Source of the DNA: Acidobacteria bacterium AB60
GTDB lineage: Bacteria; Acidobacteriota; Terriglobia; Terriglobales; Acidobacteriaceae
Direction: 5' to 3'
NCBI GenBank assembly: GCA_008682415.1
Contig: VANK01000012.1
Span: forward strand, 1-64,000
Length of the DNA: 64,000 bases
Shown here: one piece after another, positions 17,718 to 26,324 of the stretch
Numbering within the stretch: position 1 is the stretch's first letter
Layout of the letters: each line of letters opens with the position of its first letter
The notes under the pieces: model-generated
Seen by the model: the letters and a program-made list of their open reading frames with translations, nothing else
The model's database searches: none
Told to the model about the DNA's origin: nothing
Made by a program: the position numbers and the translations under genes

Positions 17718-18887
17718 TTATCCGGCCGTCAACTCGGACACAAACTGCTCCAGGGTCATCGCCTGCGCCCCCGGAGCAAGGGCGGTCAGCCCCGTCCCCG
17801 TCTGCGCCTTACGATGCACCACAATCCGGCGCGTGTCGCGATGCGACGCCGATCGCCCCAGCGCAATCATGGGCGAAGCCATCGCCGGCTGCACCGTCTT
17901 TGAGGCCTTGGCTTCCACCGACCAGAAGCGCGCGTTGCGCTGCGGCACCAGAAAGTCCACCTCCAGCCCCTGCTGGTCGCGGAAATAGTAAAGCTCCTTG
18001 CGCAGCCCGCGATTGATCTGGCTTTTCAAAATCTCGGTCGCCACCCAGCCCTCGAAGAGCGAACCCAGAAACGGCGAACGCTCCAGCTCCGCCTGCGACT
18101 GGATGCCCAGCAGATGGCATGCCAGGCCCGTATCGCACCAGTAGATCTTGGGAGACTTCACCAGGCGCTTCCCAAAGTTCTCGAAATATGGGGGCACCAC
18201 AACAATCTGCCCGGTGATCTCGAGAATATGAACCCACTCCGAGATCGTCGGCACCGAGACACCCAGCGGTGCCGCCAGGTCCGATCGGTTCAGCATCTGC
18301 CCGTGTCGGCTCGCCAGCAACGACAGGAACCGCCGAAATGTAGGCAGATCGCGCACATTGGCCACCGAGCGCACGTCCCGCTCCAGATAGGTCTGCAGGT
18401 ACGACGAGAACCACAGCTCGCGCCCCTGCGGCCGTAGCACCACTTCGGGGAAACCTCCCCGCAAAAGGCTCACCTTGGGAGTCTCCGCCATGCTGAAGGG
18501 AAGAAGCTGCAGGATCGCCGCCCGCCCCGCCATCGACTCGGTGATGCCCCGCATCAACGGCGCTTCCTGCGACCCCGTAAACAGCCACTGCCCCATCTTG
18601 CGGGGATGCGTGTCGATCTGGGTGCGAATGTACTCCAGAAGTCGGGGAGTGTTCTGGATCTCGTCCAAAATCACCGGAGGGCGCAGGCTCTCCAGAAAAG
18701 AGCGGGGATCGCTGCCAATGCGGCCCCGAATGTCCGGATCCTCCAGCAGCACATACTCTGCGCGTGGCACCGCCGACCGCAGAAGAGTCGTCTTCCCCGA
18801 TCGCCGGGGGCCCGTCAACACCACCGCCGGGAAACGGCGAAGCGCCATCTGCAGGAATGGCGCAATTTGGCGTGGAATTACCGACAC
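17718..18887 (-). CDS. DUF4143 / AAA_14 family ATPase (COG1373)
   Basis: 389 aa. An N-terminal AAA module has Walker A LTGPRRSGKTTLL (about residues 24-36), Walker B PPVILDEIQNTP and a sensor region QWLFTGSQEAP. It is followed by the DUF4143 part with a winged-helix-like segment (NRSDLAAPLGVSVPTISEWVHILEITGQI). The C-terminal part FRDQQGLEVDFLVPQRNARFWSVEAKASKT resembles a PD-(D/E)xK nuclease-like core (D..ExK), as is usual for this family. Function is not established. The GTG start lies directly at the predicted transcription start. Bracketing by the same AT-rich repeat at both ends is unusual and may mark a discrete transferable unit. Confidence 0.88.
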   Translation of the reverse strand: MSVIPRQIAPFLQMALRRFPAVVLTGPRRSGKTTLLRSAVPRAEYVLLEDPDIRGRIGSDPRSFLESLRPPVILDEIQNTPRLLEYIRTQIDTHPRKMGQWLFTGSQEAPLMRGITESMAGRAAILQLLPFSMAETPKVSLLRGGFPEVVLRPQGRELWFSSYLQTYLERDVRSVANVRDLPTFRRFLSLLASRHGQMLNRSDLAAPLGVSVPTISEWVHILEITGQIVVVPPYFENFGKRLVKSPKIYWCDTGLACHLLGIQSQAELERSPFLGSLFEGWVATEILKSQINRGLRKELYYFRDQQGLEVDFLVPQRNARFWSVEAKASKTVQPAMASPMIALGRSASHRDTRRIVVHRKAQTGTGLTALAPGAQAMTLEQFVSELTAG

Positions 18888-18892
18888 TTTGA

Positions 18893-18923
18893 GAAATATA
18901 AACTTCTACTTTAAAAAACTCAA
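18893..18923 (-). promoter_or_regulatory. Leaderless promoter inside second AT-rich repeat copy
   Basis: On the minus strand TTGAGT (18923-18918) and TATATT (18900-18895) are spaced by exactly 17 nt. The predicted start point (about 18888) is at the GTG of the ATPase (18887), so the mRNA would be leaderless. The segment 18908-18923 is identical to the right arm of the 17668-17704 palindrome. The corresponding left arm keeps only TTTGAG plus a few positions. Confidence 0.6.
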
Positions 18924-18983
18924 CCTGTGCCCCCGTACAATCCCGCCCTGAGCCTATAGCTAACAGTTGGAAGCTTTCAGCCC

Positions 18984-21065
18984 TCACCACACCCGGCAGG
19001 GCTTCTCCGCCACCATCTTGTCGCCCTTCTTGCAGCGGAAGCTCTTGGCAAACTCCGGAAGATCCTGCAGCACCAGATTGCTTCGGTATTCGTCGGGCGC
19101 GTGGGGACTGGTCTGCGCCTGCGTCCTTGACTGCTCGGGCCGTGTCTGGGTGCACCACTGCTGCGCGTACGAGATCCAGAACCGCTGGTCGGGCGTGTAC
19201 CCGTCCATCTTCTCGTCCATGTCCAGGTGCGCTGCCTCGCTCTTGTCCTGCCATGCAATCCAGGCCAGCCACAGGCCGCCCAGGTCCGCCATATTCTCGC
19301 CCAGCGTCAGCTTGCCATTCAGGTGCACCCCGGGAACCGCCTCAACGGCGTCGTACTGCTTCACCATGCACGCGGCGCGCTCGTTGAAATCCTTTTCGTC
19401 GTCCTTGGTCCACCAGTTCTTCAGGTTGCCATCCTTATCGTATTGCCGCCCTTCATCGTCGAACCCGTGGGTTAGCTCGTGGCCGATGGTCGATCCCATG
19501 TCGCCATAGTTGGCTGCATCATCTTCCTTGTCGCTGAAAAATGGCGGCTGAAAATAACCGGCGGGAAAGTTCACGTTGTTCTGCTGCTCGTCGTAGTAGG
19601 CATTCACCGTCGGCGGCGACATGTACCACTCCGTCTTGTCCACCGGCTTGCCGATCTTCGCGATCTGGCGGTCGAAGTTGAACTCCCGCACCCGCGCCTG
19701 ATTCCCCAGCGGATCGCCGCGCACAATCTCCAGCTTGGAGTAGTCGCGCCACTTGTCGGGATATCCGATCTTGTTCATCACCGCGTGCAGCTTCTCCTCG
19801 GCCTTGGTTTTGGTCTCGGGGCTCATCCAGGCAAGGCCCTCGATATCCTTCCCCATCGCCTCTTCAATCGCAATCGTCATCTTCAGCGCGCGGTTCTTAT
19901 CCTCAGGCGAGAAGTATTTGGCCACGTATACCTGGCCGAGCGCCTCGCCCATCTCCCGATCGATGCGGGTCGTGCACCGCTTCCAGCGCTCCTGTTGCTT
20001 CTCCGCGCCGTTCAGGGTGTGGGAGTAGAAGTTCCAGCTCTCGTGCTCGAACGCCGCCGGCATGCTGGTTCCGGCGAAGGCGTGCAGGAGATGCCAGCGC
20101 AGGTAACTCCTGATCTGCTCGAGCGGCGTCTCGTGAATGATTGCATCGAACTCCACGAAAAACTTGGGTTCGGTCTCATTCATCTTCCCGCCGGCCGGCG
20201 CATGGGCCGCCTCCGCATAACGGGCTACCGAAAAATGCGTCAGTTGCTTGTCGAAGCTGACGACATCGGTCGGATGGTTCAGATTCTGCGGTTCGCGCAA
20301 CTGCGTCACCGTCAGCGAAGCTTTGGCGAGACGGGTCTCCAGCGCCAGGATCGCGTCGGCATCCTTGGCCGCTTCGGCTTCGGCCTCACCCGCCAGCACC
20401 AGCATGTTCTTCACGTGAGCCACGTATTGCCGCCGCTGCTCCACGGACTTGGCGTCCATGCGGGTGTAGTAATCGCGCTCCGGCAAGCCCAGCCCGCCCG
20501 CCGAGTACTCGCTGATCACCTGGCTGGCATCCGCATAGTCCTGTGTGGAACCCATGTCGAAGAACGCGCTCACCCCCATGCGATGAAGATGCCCCAGCAA
20601 CGCCGGCAATTGCTCCCGCGACTTGAGCGTCGCGATGCGGTCCAGCTCCGCCTTGAGCGGAGCGAGTCCCGCCTTGTCAATCGCCTCCGTGTCCATGCAG
20701 CTCGCGTACTCGTCGCCGATCTTCTGCTCGTTCGCATTGCGCGACTCGGGGTGCGCGTTCGCCGCGCCTTCGAGAATCTGCTTCAGATGGAGCCGGTTCA
20801 GCTCCGCCAGCTCCGTGAACCGCCCGTAGGAGGTCTGATCGGGCGGCAGCGGGTTCTTCTTGAACCAGCCGTTGCAGCTGAAACGGTAGAAGTTCTCGCA
20901 CGGATCCACCGATGCATCGATCAGCGACGGATCAAACACCTTGAGTTCGGACCGGGACGGCGCGGCGCCGCTCGAAGTCGCCTGCGCGCCGCCCGAACAG
21001 GCCGTGACCGCCAGCCCCAGGCAGGCCGCCAGACAGCGGGAGAGAACCAATCCGCAGCGAGACAT
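18984..21065 (-). CDS. M13 family metallopeptidase (neprilysin-like lipoprotein)
   Basis: 693 aa. It has a lipoprotein signal (lipobox LAVTAC, Cys about residue 23), so it is probably anchored at the periplasmic face of a membrane. The M13 N-terminal domain starts with DPCENFYRFSCNGWFKKNPLP. The zinc site is HELTHGFDDEG plus GENMADLGG, and the chain ends with the family CxxW (CRVW). It is predicted to cleave peptides up to a few kDa. It is monocistronic and divergent from ndk. Confidence 0.93.
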   Translation of the reverse strand: MSRCGLVLSRCLAACLGLAVTACSGGAQATSSGAAPSRSELKVFDPSLIDASVDPCENFYRFSCNGWFKKNPLPPDQTSYGRFTELAELNRLHLKQILEGAANAHPESRNANEQKIGDEYASCMDTEAIDKAGLAPLKAELDRIATLKSREQLPALLGHLHRMGVSAFFDMGSTQDYADASQVISEYSAGGLGLPERDYYTRMDAKSVEQRRQYVAHVKNMLVLAGEAEAEAAKDADAILALETRLAKASLTVTQLREPQNLNHPTDVVSFDKQLTHFSVARYAEAAHAPAGGKMNETEPKFFVEFDAIIHETPLEQIRSYLRWHLLHAFAGTSMPAAFEHESWNFYSHTLNGAEKQQERWKRCTTRIDREMGEALGQVYVAKYFSPEDKNRALKMTIAIEEAMGKDIEGLAWMSPETKTKAEEKLHAVMNKIGYPDKWRDYSKLEIVRGDPLGNQARVREFNFDRQIAKIGKPVDKTEWYMSPPTVNAYYDEQQNNVNFPAGYFQPPFFSDKEDDAANYGDMGSTIGHELTHGFDDEGRQYDKDGNLKNWWTKDDEKDFNERAACMVKQYDAVEAVPGVHLNGKLTLGENMADLGGLWLAWIAWQDKSEAAHLDMDEKMDGYTPDQRFWISYAQQWCTQTRPEQSRTQAQTSPHAPDEYRSNLVLQDLPEFAKSFRCKKGDKMVAEKPCRVW

Positions 21066-21167
21066 GCCGCCACTCTAGCAGATTCCCGTTGCCAGCAAAT
21101 CCCGCTGTGACCGGGGCGGCCGATACAATGAGCAGTAGCGGGATTTCCCCATTCAGGAGCACTGCAC

Positions 21168-21584
21168 GTGGCGCAACGCACCTTCAGCATCATCAAGCCC
21201 GACGCGGTCCGCAAGGGCCACACCGGAGCCGTCCTGGCCGAGATCGAGAAGGCCGGCTTCCAGATCGTCGCAATTAAAAAACAGTCCATCTCCAGGGCCC
21301 AGGCAGAGGGCTTTTACCACGTCCACAAGGAACGGCCGTTCTTCGGCGAACTCACCCAGTTCATGTCCACCGGTCCCATCGTGCTGATGGTTCTGGAAAA
21401 GGCCAACGCCATCGCCGACCTGCGCAAGCTGATGGGCGCCACCAACCCCGCCAACGCTGAGGAAGGGACTATCCGCAAAAAGTTCGCGGGCTCCATCCAG
21501 GAGAACGCCATCCACGGCTCCGACGGCGATGAGACCGCCGCCTTCGAGATCGGCTACTGGTTTGCCGGCTACGAACTGATCTAG
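21168..21584 (+). CDS. ndk: Nucleoside diphosphate kinase
   Basis: 138 aa, normal length. Equilibrates NTP pools by phosphohistidine transfer. The catalytic His is in ENAIHGSDGDE, and the ATP contacts KPDAVRKGHTG and GATNPANAEEGTIRKKFA are present. It begins MAQRTFSIIKPDAV from a GTG at 21168, with AGGAG about 9 nt upstream. Confidence 0.97.
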   Translation: MAQRTFSIIKPDAVRKGHTGAVLAEIEKAGFQIVAIKKQSISRAQAEGFYHVHKERPFFGELTQFMSTGPIVLMVLEKANAIADLRKLMGATNPANAEEGTIRKKFAGSIQENAIHGSDGDETAAFEIGYWFAGYELI

Positions 21585-21599
21585 ATCGACGGGCCGCGC

Positions 21600-22379
21600 T
21601 CAGGCAAACAGGTCATCCACCTTTTGCCGCAGCGCGGCCATCTCTCTGCGCAATTGAGCCACCTCGGCTTCAAAGCGTCCGGTGTGGCTAGAATCGGCTC
21701 CTTCGCCGGAAGGGACCGAGGACGCCGGCGCGGCGGCCACCAGGTTCGCCTCCTCCAGCGCGCGGCGCAGCTCCGCCACCTCTGCCTCCAGCCTCGCCAG
21801 CCGATCCGTATCTACTCCCTCTCCGGAAGGACTGGAAATCGCGGTGGGAGCCGCGAAGGTCGCCCCCTCCACCTTGCCGCACAGCAGGTGCGCGTAGCGC
21901 GACTCCTTGGTCCCGGGCTGCCGCGGCAGCACCGCGACCAGCGGAACCTCCCGCTCCATCAGCCTCTGCAGGACAGCGGTTACGTCGGTGAGCTCGTCGA
22001 ATCGGTGCATCCGCTCCGTCCGTCCGCGCAGCTCCCCCGGCGTTTGCGGACCGCGCAGCAGGAGCACGCAGATCAGCGCCGTCTCCGCCCGCGTGAAGTT
22101 GAAGGCCTCGCCCAGCCAATGCTCGTACTTGGTCACCCGTCCGTCCGACCCGCGCGCCCGGCCCGCCAACCCCTTGTCCTCCAACCCATGCAATGCCATC
22201 CGCACCGTGTCCTCATCGAGGTCGGTCACCGGCTCGCGGTTGGAGCGCTGGTTGCACGCGTTGATCAGTGCGTTCAGCGACAGGGGATAATAGTCGGGGG
22301 TCGTCACTTCCTTCTCCACGAGGGATCCGAGAACGCGCGCCTGGGCGGAGGTGAGCACGATGGGCTGGTCGATGGGCAT
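21600..22379 (-). CDS. YceH family (DUF480) protein
   Basis: 259 aa. Two winged-helix modules: PIVLTSAQARVLGSLVEKEVTTPDYYPLSLNALINACNQRSNREPV and a second around ALICVLLLRGPQTPGELRGRT. The C-terminal third is a heptad coiled coil (RLARLEAEVAELRRALEE and EAEVAQLRREMAALRQKVDDLF). DUF480 proteins are uncharacterised. The start MPIDQPIVL is chosen because the longer extension is out of character. Its 3' end is 15 nt from the convergent ndk. Confidence 0.88.
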   Translation of the reverse strand: MPIDQPIVLTSAQARVLGSLVEKEVTTPDYYPLSLNALINACNQRSNREPVTDLDEDTVRMALHGLEDKGLAGRARGSDGRVTKYEHWLGEAFNFTRAETALICVLLLRGPQTPGELRGRTERMHRFDELTDVTAVLQRLMEREVPLVAVLPRQPGTKESRYAHLLCGKVEGATFAAPTAISSPSGEGVDTDRLARLEAEVAELRRALEEANLVAAAPASSVPSGEGADSSHTGRFEAEVAQLRREMAALRQKVDDLFA

Positions 22380-22502
22380 ATCGAGACCATTCTCGCATCC
22401 GGAAACGGCAGGGGCGCCGCCTGGCCCGGTCCGGACTTTCGGGGAGGGAATTTCGCCACGGCAATTCCACCCGCCCGCCCCCCTCTGCGATACTGATGGG
22501 TC

Positions 22503-23054
22503 ATGCCAATCGACGACTTGCAGCTGGCCGCACAGAAGATTGCCGGTTTCCTGGCTAACCTGAACAAACTGGGTGGGCTTCGCCTGAAGTACCGGATCAC
22601 GGCGGGAGATGGGGCGCGGGACCCGCAGGGGCTGGAAGGACGGGTGATCTACGTGGAGCTGGCTGGGCCGGATGTGCCCCTGGTGACCCAGCACAACGGC
22701 GAGCTGCTGCGGGCTCTGGAGACCATCGCGGCGCAGATGCTGCGCCTGGACCAGCGCGAGCACGACCTGATCAGCTTTGACGCCGGTAACTTTAAAGCTT
22801 TGCGCGCCGAAGAGTTGCGCATGGCGGCGCGCACGGCGGCCGACAAGGTGCTGAAGACCGGAGTCCCTTACGCCTTCCCGCCCATGAACAGCCGGGAACG
22901 GCGGCTGCTGCACCTGGCCTTCAAGGAGATTGAGGGAGTGGAGACCTCCAGCTCGGGGGAGGGGCAGGACCGTTTTCTGGCCGTCTTCCCGGCGGGCAAG
23001 ACCAACCTGCCGGTGGCCTCGCCGGTCCGTCCGCGGGGCTTTGGACGCCGTTAG
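22503..23054 (+). CDS. jag: Jag-like KH/R3H RNA-binding protein
   Basis: 183 aa. A KH-like middle part (LVTQHNGELLRALETIAAQMLRL) is followed by an R3H domain (YAFPPMNSRERRLLHLAFKEIEGVETSSSGEGQDRFLAVFP), the domain pair of Jag/KhpB, which binds RNA and influences envelope genes in Gram-positives. In many genomes jag follows yidC; here yidC is 9 kb away. The terminal run RPRGFGRR is basic. It is likely the first gene to the right of the composition switch near 22.4 kb. Confidence 0.86.
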   Translation: MPIDDLQLAAQKIAGFLANLNKLGGLRLKYRITAGDGARDPQGLEGRVIYVELAGPDVPLVTQHNGELLRALETIAAQMLRLDQREHDLISFDAGNFKALRAEELRMAARTAADKVLKTGVPYAFPPMNSRERRLLHLAFKEIEGVETSSSGEGQDRFLAVFPAGKTNLPVASPVRPRGFGRR

Positions 23055-23068
23055 AGTTTGCGGTCAAA

Positions 23069-23084
23069 TGTGAGCAGGATCACA
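23069..23084. promoter_or_regulatory. CRP/FNR-type palindrome TGTGA-N6-TCACA
   Basis: TGTGAGCAGGATCACA has perfect 5+5 symmetry and the flanking AAA/AAAAT of the CRP consensus. It lies 14 nt after the jag stop and about 40-50 nt before a possible -35 (TGGACA, 23112), a position where a class I activator could work. No crp-like gene is in the window. Confidence 0.5.
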
Positions 23085-23122
23085 AAATAACGGGTTTTCG
23101 CCAAATTTTCGTGGACAAATCG

Positions 23123-23138
23123 TACTGCACTTGTAGTA
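23123..23138. promoter_or_regulatory. Possible BlaI/MecI-like operator
   Basis: TACTGCACTTGTAGTA is a dyad with 6 of 8 positions symmetric, close to the TACTACAnnTGTAGTA boxes of BlaI/MecI/CopY-type repressors. It overlaps a possible promoter. Support is from motif resemblance only. Confidence 0.3.
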
Positions 23139-23350
23139 AATAAAAGGGCATATCTAGAGAGCTTTAATCCGGTTTCGAGGGGACACACGGAGCTGCGGGG
23201 CGGCCTTCTTCCGTGTCATCGGCTGACTGCTATTCCATGCCACCGCCTTGCCCCCACAAAAGACTGTCATCGTCCATGACTGGTTGTGCAGCGTCGTGAC
23301 GAAATGGCGCGCGCGATGACGGAACGACGCGGCCTCAGGAAGATACGGGT

Positions 23351-23380
23351 TTGACAGATGGCGTCCTTGGTGTAACAGTA
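23351..23380 (+). promoter_or_regulatory. Predicted gntR promoter (leaderless)
   Basis: A consensus TTGACA at 23351-23356 is followed 16 nt later by TAACAG (23373-23378), or 19 nt later by CAGTAT. The predicted start point falls at or just before the GTG at 23386, which has no ribosome binding site; translation from a leaderless mRNA is likely. Confidence 0.55.
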
Positions 23381-23385
23381 TCGCT

Positions 23386-23784
23386 GTGACACTCTTTCGG
23401 CTCCATTTGAAGCCGGGCGAATCCATCTTTGACCAGCTGGTCTTTGCCGTCAAACGGGCGTTCATCAGCGGCGAGCTCCGGCCGGGGCAGGCCTTCCCGT
23501 CGGTGCGCACGCTGGCGGTGGAGTTCAAGATCCATCCCAACACCGCGCACAAGGTGGTGCAGCACCTGATTCAGGAGCGCTGGCTGGAGGTGAGGCCGGG
23601 GATCGGAACGGTGGTGGCGGAGATACCGGAGCCGCGGCCCGGGGACCGCGCGCGGCTGTTGCAGGGAGAGGTGGAACAGCTGGTGGTGGAGGCCAAGCGC
23701 ATGGGGCTTGATCTGCGCGCGGTGATTCGGGCGATCGAGGAGCAGTGGGCGACGTTGGAGAAGGCCGAGGGGGTGGTCAGATGA
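23386..23784 (+). CDS. GntR-family repressor, YtrA subfamily
   Basis: 132 aa, short like other YtrA-type regulators: one winged helix (SIFDQLVFAVKRAFISGELRPGQAFPSVRTLAVEFKIHPNTAHKVVQHLIQERWLEVRPGIGTVV) and a short C-terminal helix for dimerisation, with no ligand domain. GTG start. Its stop overlaps the ABC ATPase start (ATGA), so it is the first gene of a gntR-ATPase-permease operon, the standard arrangement of this subfamily, which usually represses its own operon. Confidence 0.9.
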   Translation: MTLFRLHLKPGESIFDQLVFAVKRAFISGELRPGQAFPSVRTLAVEFKIHPNTAHKVVQHLIQERWLEVRPGIGTVVAEIPEPRPGDRARLLQGEVEQLVVEAKRMGLDLRAVIRAIEEQWATLEKAEGVVR

Positions 23785-24674
23785 TCGAGGCCGAGAATCT
23801 GTGGAAGAGTTATGGGCGGTTCCAGGCGCTGCGCGGACTGAGCTTCAGCGTGCCGGAGGGGAGCGCGTTCGCGATGATCGGCGCCAATGGGGCGGGAAAG
23901 ACGACGACCATCAAGGTGCTGATGAACATGCTGGAGCCGACGCGGGGCAGCGCGCGATTGCTGGGTGTTGATTCGCGACGTTTATCCGTTCGGGAGCTGG
24001 CGCAGGTCGGCTATGTCTCCGAGAACCAGGAGATGCCGGCGCGGCTGACGGTGGAGGAGTACACGGCTTATCTGCGCCGCTTTTATCCCACTTGGGACCG
24101 GGAGCTGGAGGGGGCGATTGCGCGGCAGTTACGGTTGCCGCTGGAACGAAGGATCGGGCACCTGTCGCATGGAATGCGGATGAAGCTGGCCTTGCTATGC
24201 GCGCTGCCGTATCGCCCGAAGGTGCTGGTGCTGGATGAGCCGTTCAGCGGGCTCGATCCGCTGGTGCGGGACGAGTTCATGGAAGGGCTTCTGGGGCAGG
24301 CGGGGGAGATGACGATTCTGATCTCGTCGCACGAGCTCAGCGAGATCGATGGGGTGGCGACGGATATTGCCTTTGTGGATGAGGGCCGGGTGTTGTTCCA
24401 GGAATCGATGGCGGACCTGGCGAAGCGATTCCGCGAGGTGCGGGTGACGCTCGCGGGAGAGGCGGCGCGGCCGAGCCATGCTCCGCGGGAGTGGATGGCG
24501 GTGCAGGCGACGGGGAACGTTCTGACGTTCGTCGACACGCAGTTCGATGAGAGGGAGATCGGGGAGCGGATTCGCGCTCGCATGGGGGACGTGCGCGTGA
24601 TTGATTCGCAGCCGATGGCGCTTCGTTCGATCTTCATTACCCTGGCACGCGCGGCCCGCGACGGCAGCGCCTAA
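23781..24674 (+). CDS. ABC transporter ATP-binding protein
   Basis: 297 aa. Walker A IGANGAGKTTT (about residues 37-47), Q-loop region YVSENQEMP, a signature segment LSHGMRMKLALLCAL (variant of LSGGQ), Walker B VLVLDEPFSGLDP and the H-loop ISSHEL. It matches the ABC-2 type exporter class. It powers the membrane protein encoded 17 nt downstream. The start at the ATGA overlap with gntR is preferred over an upstream in-frame codon. Confidence 0.92.
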   Translation: MIEAENLWKSYGRFQALRGLSFSVPEGSAFAMIGANGAGKTTTIKVLMNMLEPTRGSARLLGVDSRRLSVRELAQVGYVSENQEMPARLTVEEYTAYLRRFYPTWDRELEGAIARQLRLPLERRIGHLSHGMRMKLALLCALPYRPKVLVLDEPFSGLDPLVRDEFMEGLLGQAGEMTILISSHELSEIDGVATDIAFVDEGRVLFQESMADLAKRFREVRVTLAGEAARPSHAPREWMAVQATGNVLTFVDTQFDEREIGERIRARMGDVRVIDSQPMALRSIFITLARAARDGSA

Positions 24675-24691
24675 GGAGAGGCAGGCGCAGG

Positions 24692-26260
24692 ATGATCTGG
24701 CACATCTTCAAGAAGGACTGGAAGCTGCTGTGGGGTTTCGTGCTGGCGGTAGCATTTCTGCACATGATGGGAGCGCTGGTTCAATTCAAACTAGGTCTTT
24801 TCGGGGAAGAGCCGATGCTGGAGATGCTGTCGCGGTGGGTGCCGGAGCTTGCGATCTTTGCGAGCGCGTTTCTGATTGCGGCGATTGTGCATCTGGACGC
24901 GGTTCCGGGAAGCCGACAGGACTGGCTGACGCGGCCCATTCCGCGGGGCGGATTGCTGATGGAGAAGCTGCTCTTCGCGATCGTGATGGTGGAGGGGCCG
25001 ATCTTTGCAGCCAGCCTGGGGCTGAGCCTGGCCAACGGGTTTTCCTGGCGCGCGAGCCTCCTGTCGACGACGGCGTGGAGCACGTTTCTTTTGTTCTTCC
25101 TGGTGGCGCCGATTCTGGCGTTTGCGTCGGTGACGAAGAACATGGCGGAAGCCTTCATCTATGGATGCGGGGGCGCATTCGTTATCGGTTCCTTCCTGAT
25201 CCTGGTGGGCTCATGGAACGCGTTGATGCATGGGACGCTGCTGGGGGCCACACACACCGGGCTGGGATGGGTTGCGGAGGTGCTGCGTCTGGCGCTGACG
25301 GCGATCACGGCAGGGATCGTTCTTCGGCTGCAGTATCTGCGGCGCAAGACGGCGGTGGCGCGGTTGTTGCTGGTGGGGCTGGGGGTGGTGCTGCTGGTCT
25401 CCGCGCTTGTGCCATGGAAGCCGGTATTCGCACTTGAGTCGAAGCTCTCGGCGAACGCGGGAGCGGGGGCGAAGACGCGGATGTCCTTCGATCCGTCGGA
25501 GGGACGGTTCCAATCACCCTCCGGCGTGGCCGCGCCGGGAGAGAGCGACCGTCTTCGCTATGGGCGCAATACCGCCGACGTCTTTCTTCCGTTGCGGATT
25601 ACTGGGGTTCCCAATGACGGGATCCTGATGGTGGACCAGGCGGATGTTCATTTTGCCAATGAAAGCGGGCGCGAGGTCTATCACGGGCTGGGCGAGAGCT
25701 TTGAGGTTGCGCGGGAGGGGCCGCAGCCGCCGGAGGAGCCGGTGTACCAGCGGATCGAGCTGCCGATGGCGACGATGCGGCGGGCACAGGATCAGCCGCT
25801 GGGAGTGCGGGTGGAGTACTCGCTGACGCAGTTCCGGTTGAGCAAGTCGTACGCCCTGCCCGCCGTGGATGGCGAGGAGCGCATGCCCGGCTGGGGTTGG
25901 TGCAAGACGAAGGTGAACGATGCGGGCACGGATGTGGAACTGCGCTGCATGGAGCCGGGGAAGGGCCCGATTTGCGGAACAGCGTTTTTGGAGAATGCGT
26001 CGAGCGGGGCGCGGAATCCGGCGCGCTCGTTCTGCCTTTCGGAGTATCGGCCGTTTCAAGATCACCCGTGGCCGGACGATCTGACGCACCTGGGCGTAAA
26101 TCTGCCGTTTCGCGATGCGACGGGGCTGGCGAAGTATCCGATTGAGGGGGCGCAGCTGCGTTCCTCGCAGGTGGTGATCCGCGTGTATGAACCGGAGGAT
26201 CACTTTACGCGCACGCTGACGATTCCGGCGGTTCGGTTGAGGGAGTGGGAGGCGGAGTAG
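24692..26260 (+). CDS. ABC-2-like permease with large extracytoplasmic domain
   Basis: 522 aa. The first about 240 residues hold six hydrophobic segments typical of ABC-2 permeases. The last about 270 residues (after VLLVSALVPWKPVFALESK) are hydrophilic and lack a further strong membrane segment, so they probably form an extracytoplasmic domain. No known domain is recognised there. Co-operonic with gntR and the ATPase. Substrate unknown; related cassettes are often induced by cell-wall stress (family knowledge). Confidence 0.8.
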   Translation: MIWHIFKKDWKLLWGFVLAVAFLHMMGALVQFKLGLFGEEPMLEMLSRWVPELAIFASAFLIAAIVHLDAVPGSRQDWLTRPIPRGGLLMEKLLFAIVMVEGPIFAASLGLSLANGFSWRASLLSTTAWSTFLLFFLVAPILAFASVTKNMAEAFIYGCGGAFVIGSFLILVGSWNALMHGTLLGATHTGLGWVAEVLRLALTAITAGIVLRLQYLRRKTAVARLLLVGLGVVLLVSALVPWKPVFALESKLSANAGAGAKTRMSFDPSEGRFQSPSGVAAPGESDRLRYGRNTADVFLPLRITGVPNDGILMVDQADVHFANESGREVYHGLGESFEVAREGPQPPEEPVYQRIELPMATMRRAQDQPLGVRVEYSLTQFRLSKSYALPAVDGEERMPGWGWCKTKVNDAGTDVELRCMEPGKGPICGTAFLENASSGARNPARSFCLSEYRPFQDHPWPDDLTHLGVNLPFRDATGLAKYPIEGAQLRSSQVVIRVYEPEDHFTRTLTIPAVRLREWEAE

Positions 26261-26324
26261 GGGCGTTCCAGACAGCTTGCCGGCACTCAAGCCCGCTTGC
26301 TAGCCAGAGGCGTTTGTACCTTCT

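Larger units (their letters stand above)
23055..23385 (+). other. Regulatory intergenic region jag-gntR (331 nt)
   Basis: No gene is seen. The left half is AT-rich and holds a CRP-like palindrome and a TACTGCAC/TTGTAGTA dyad. A possible promoter is TGGACA (23112-23117) with TAGTAA 16 nt further on, starting near 23146; this would give a 240-nt leader to gntR. The right end holds the leaderless gntR promoter. Confidence 0.55.

Noticed and set aside
23154..23552. Antisense open frame across the gntR promoter
   Set aside because: It overlaps the gntR gene on the opposite strand, has no plausible start signal and no recognisable protein features.
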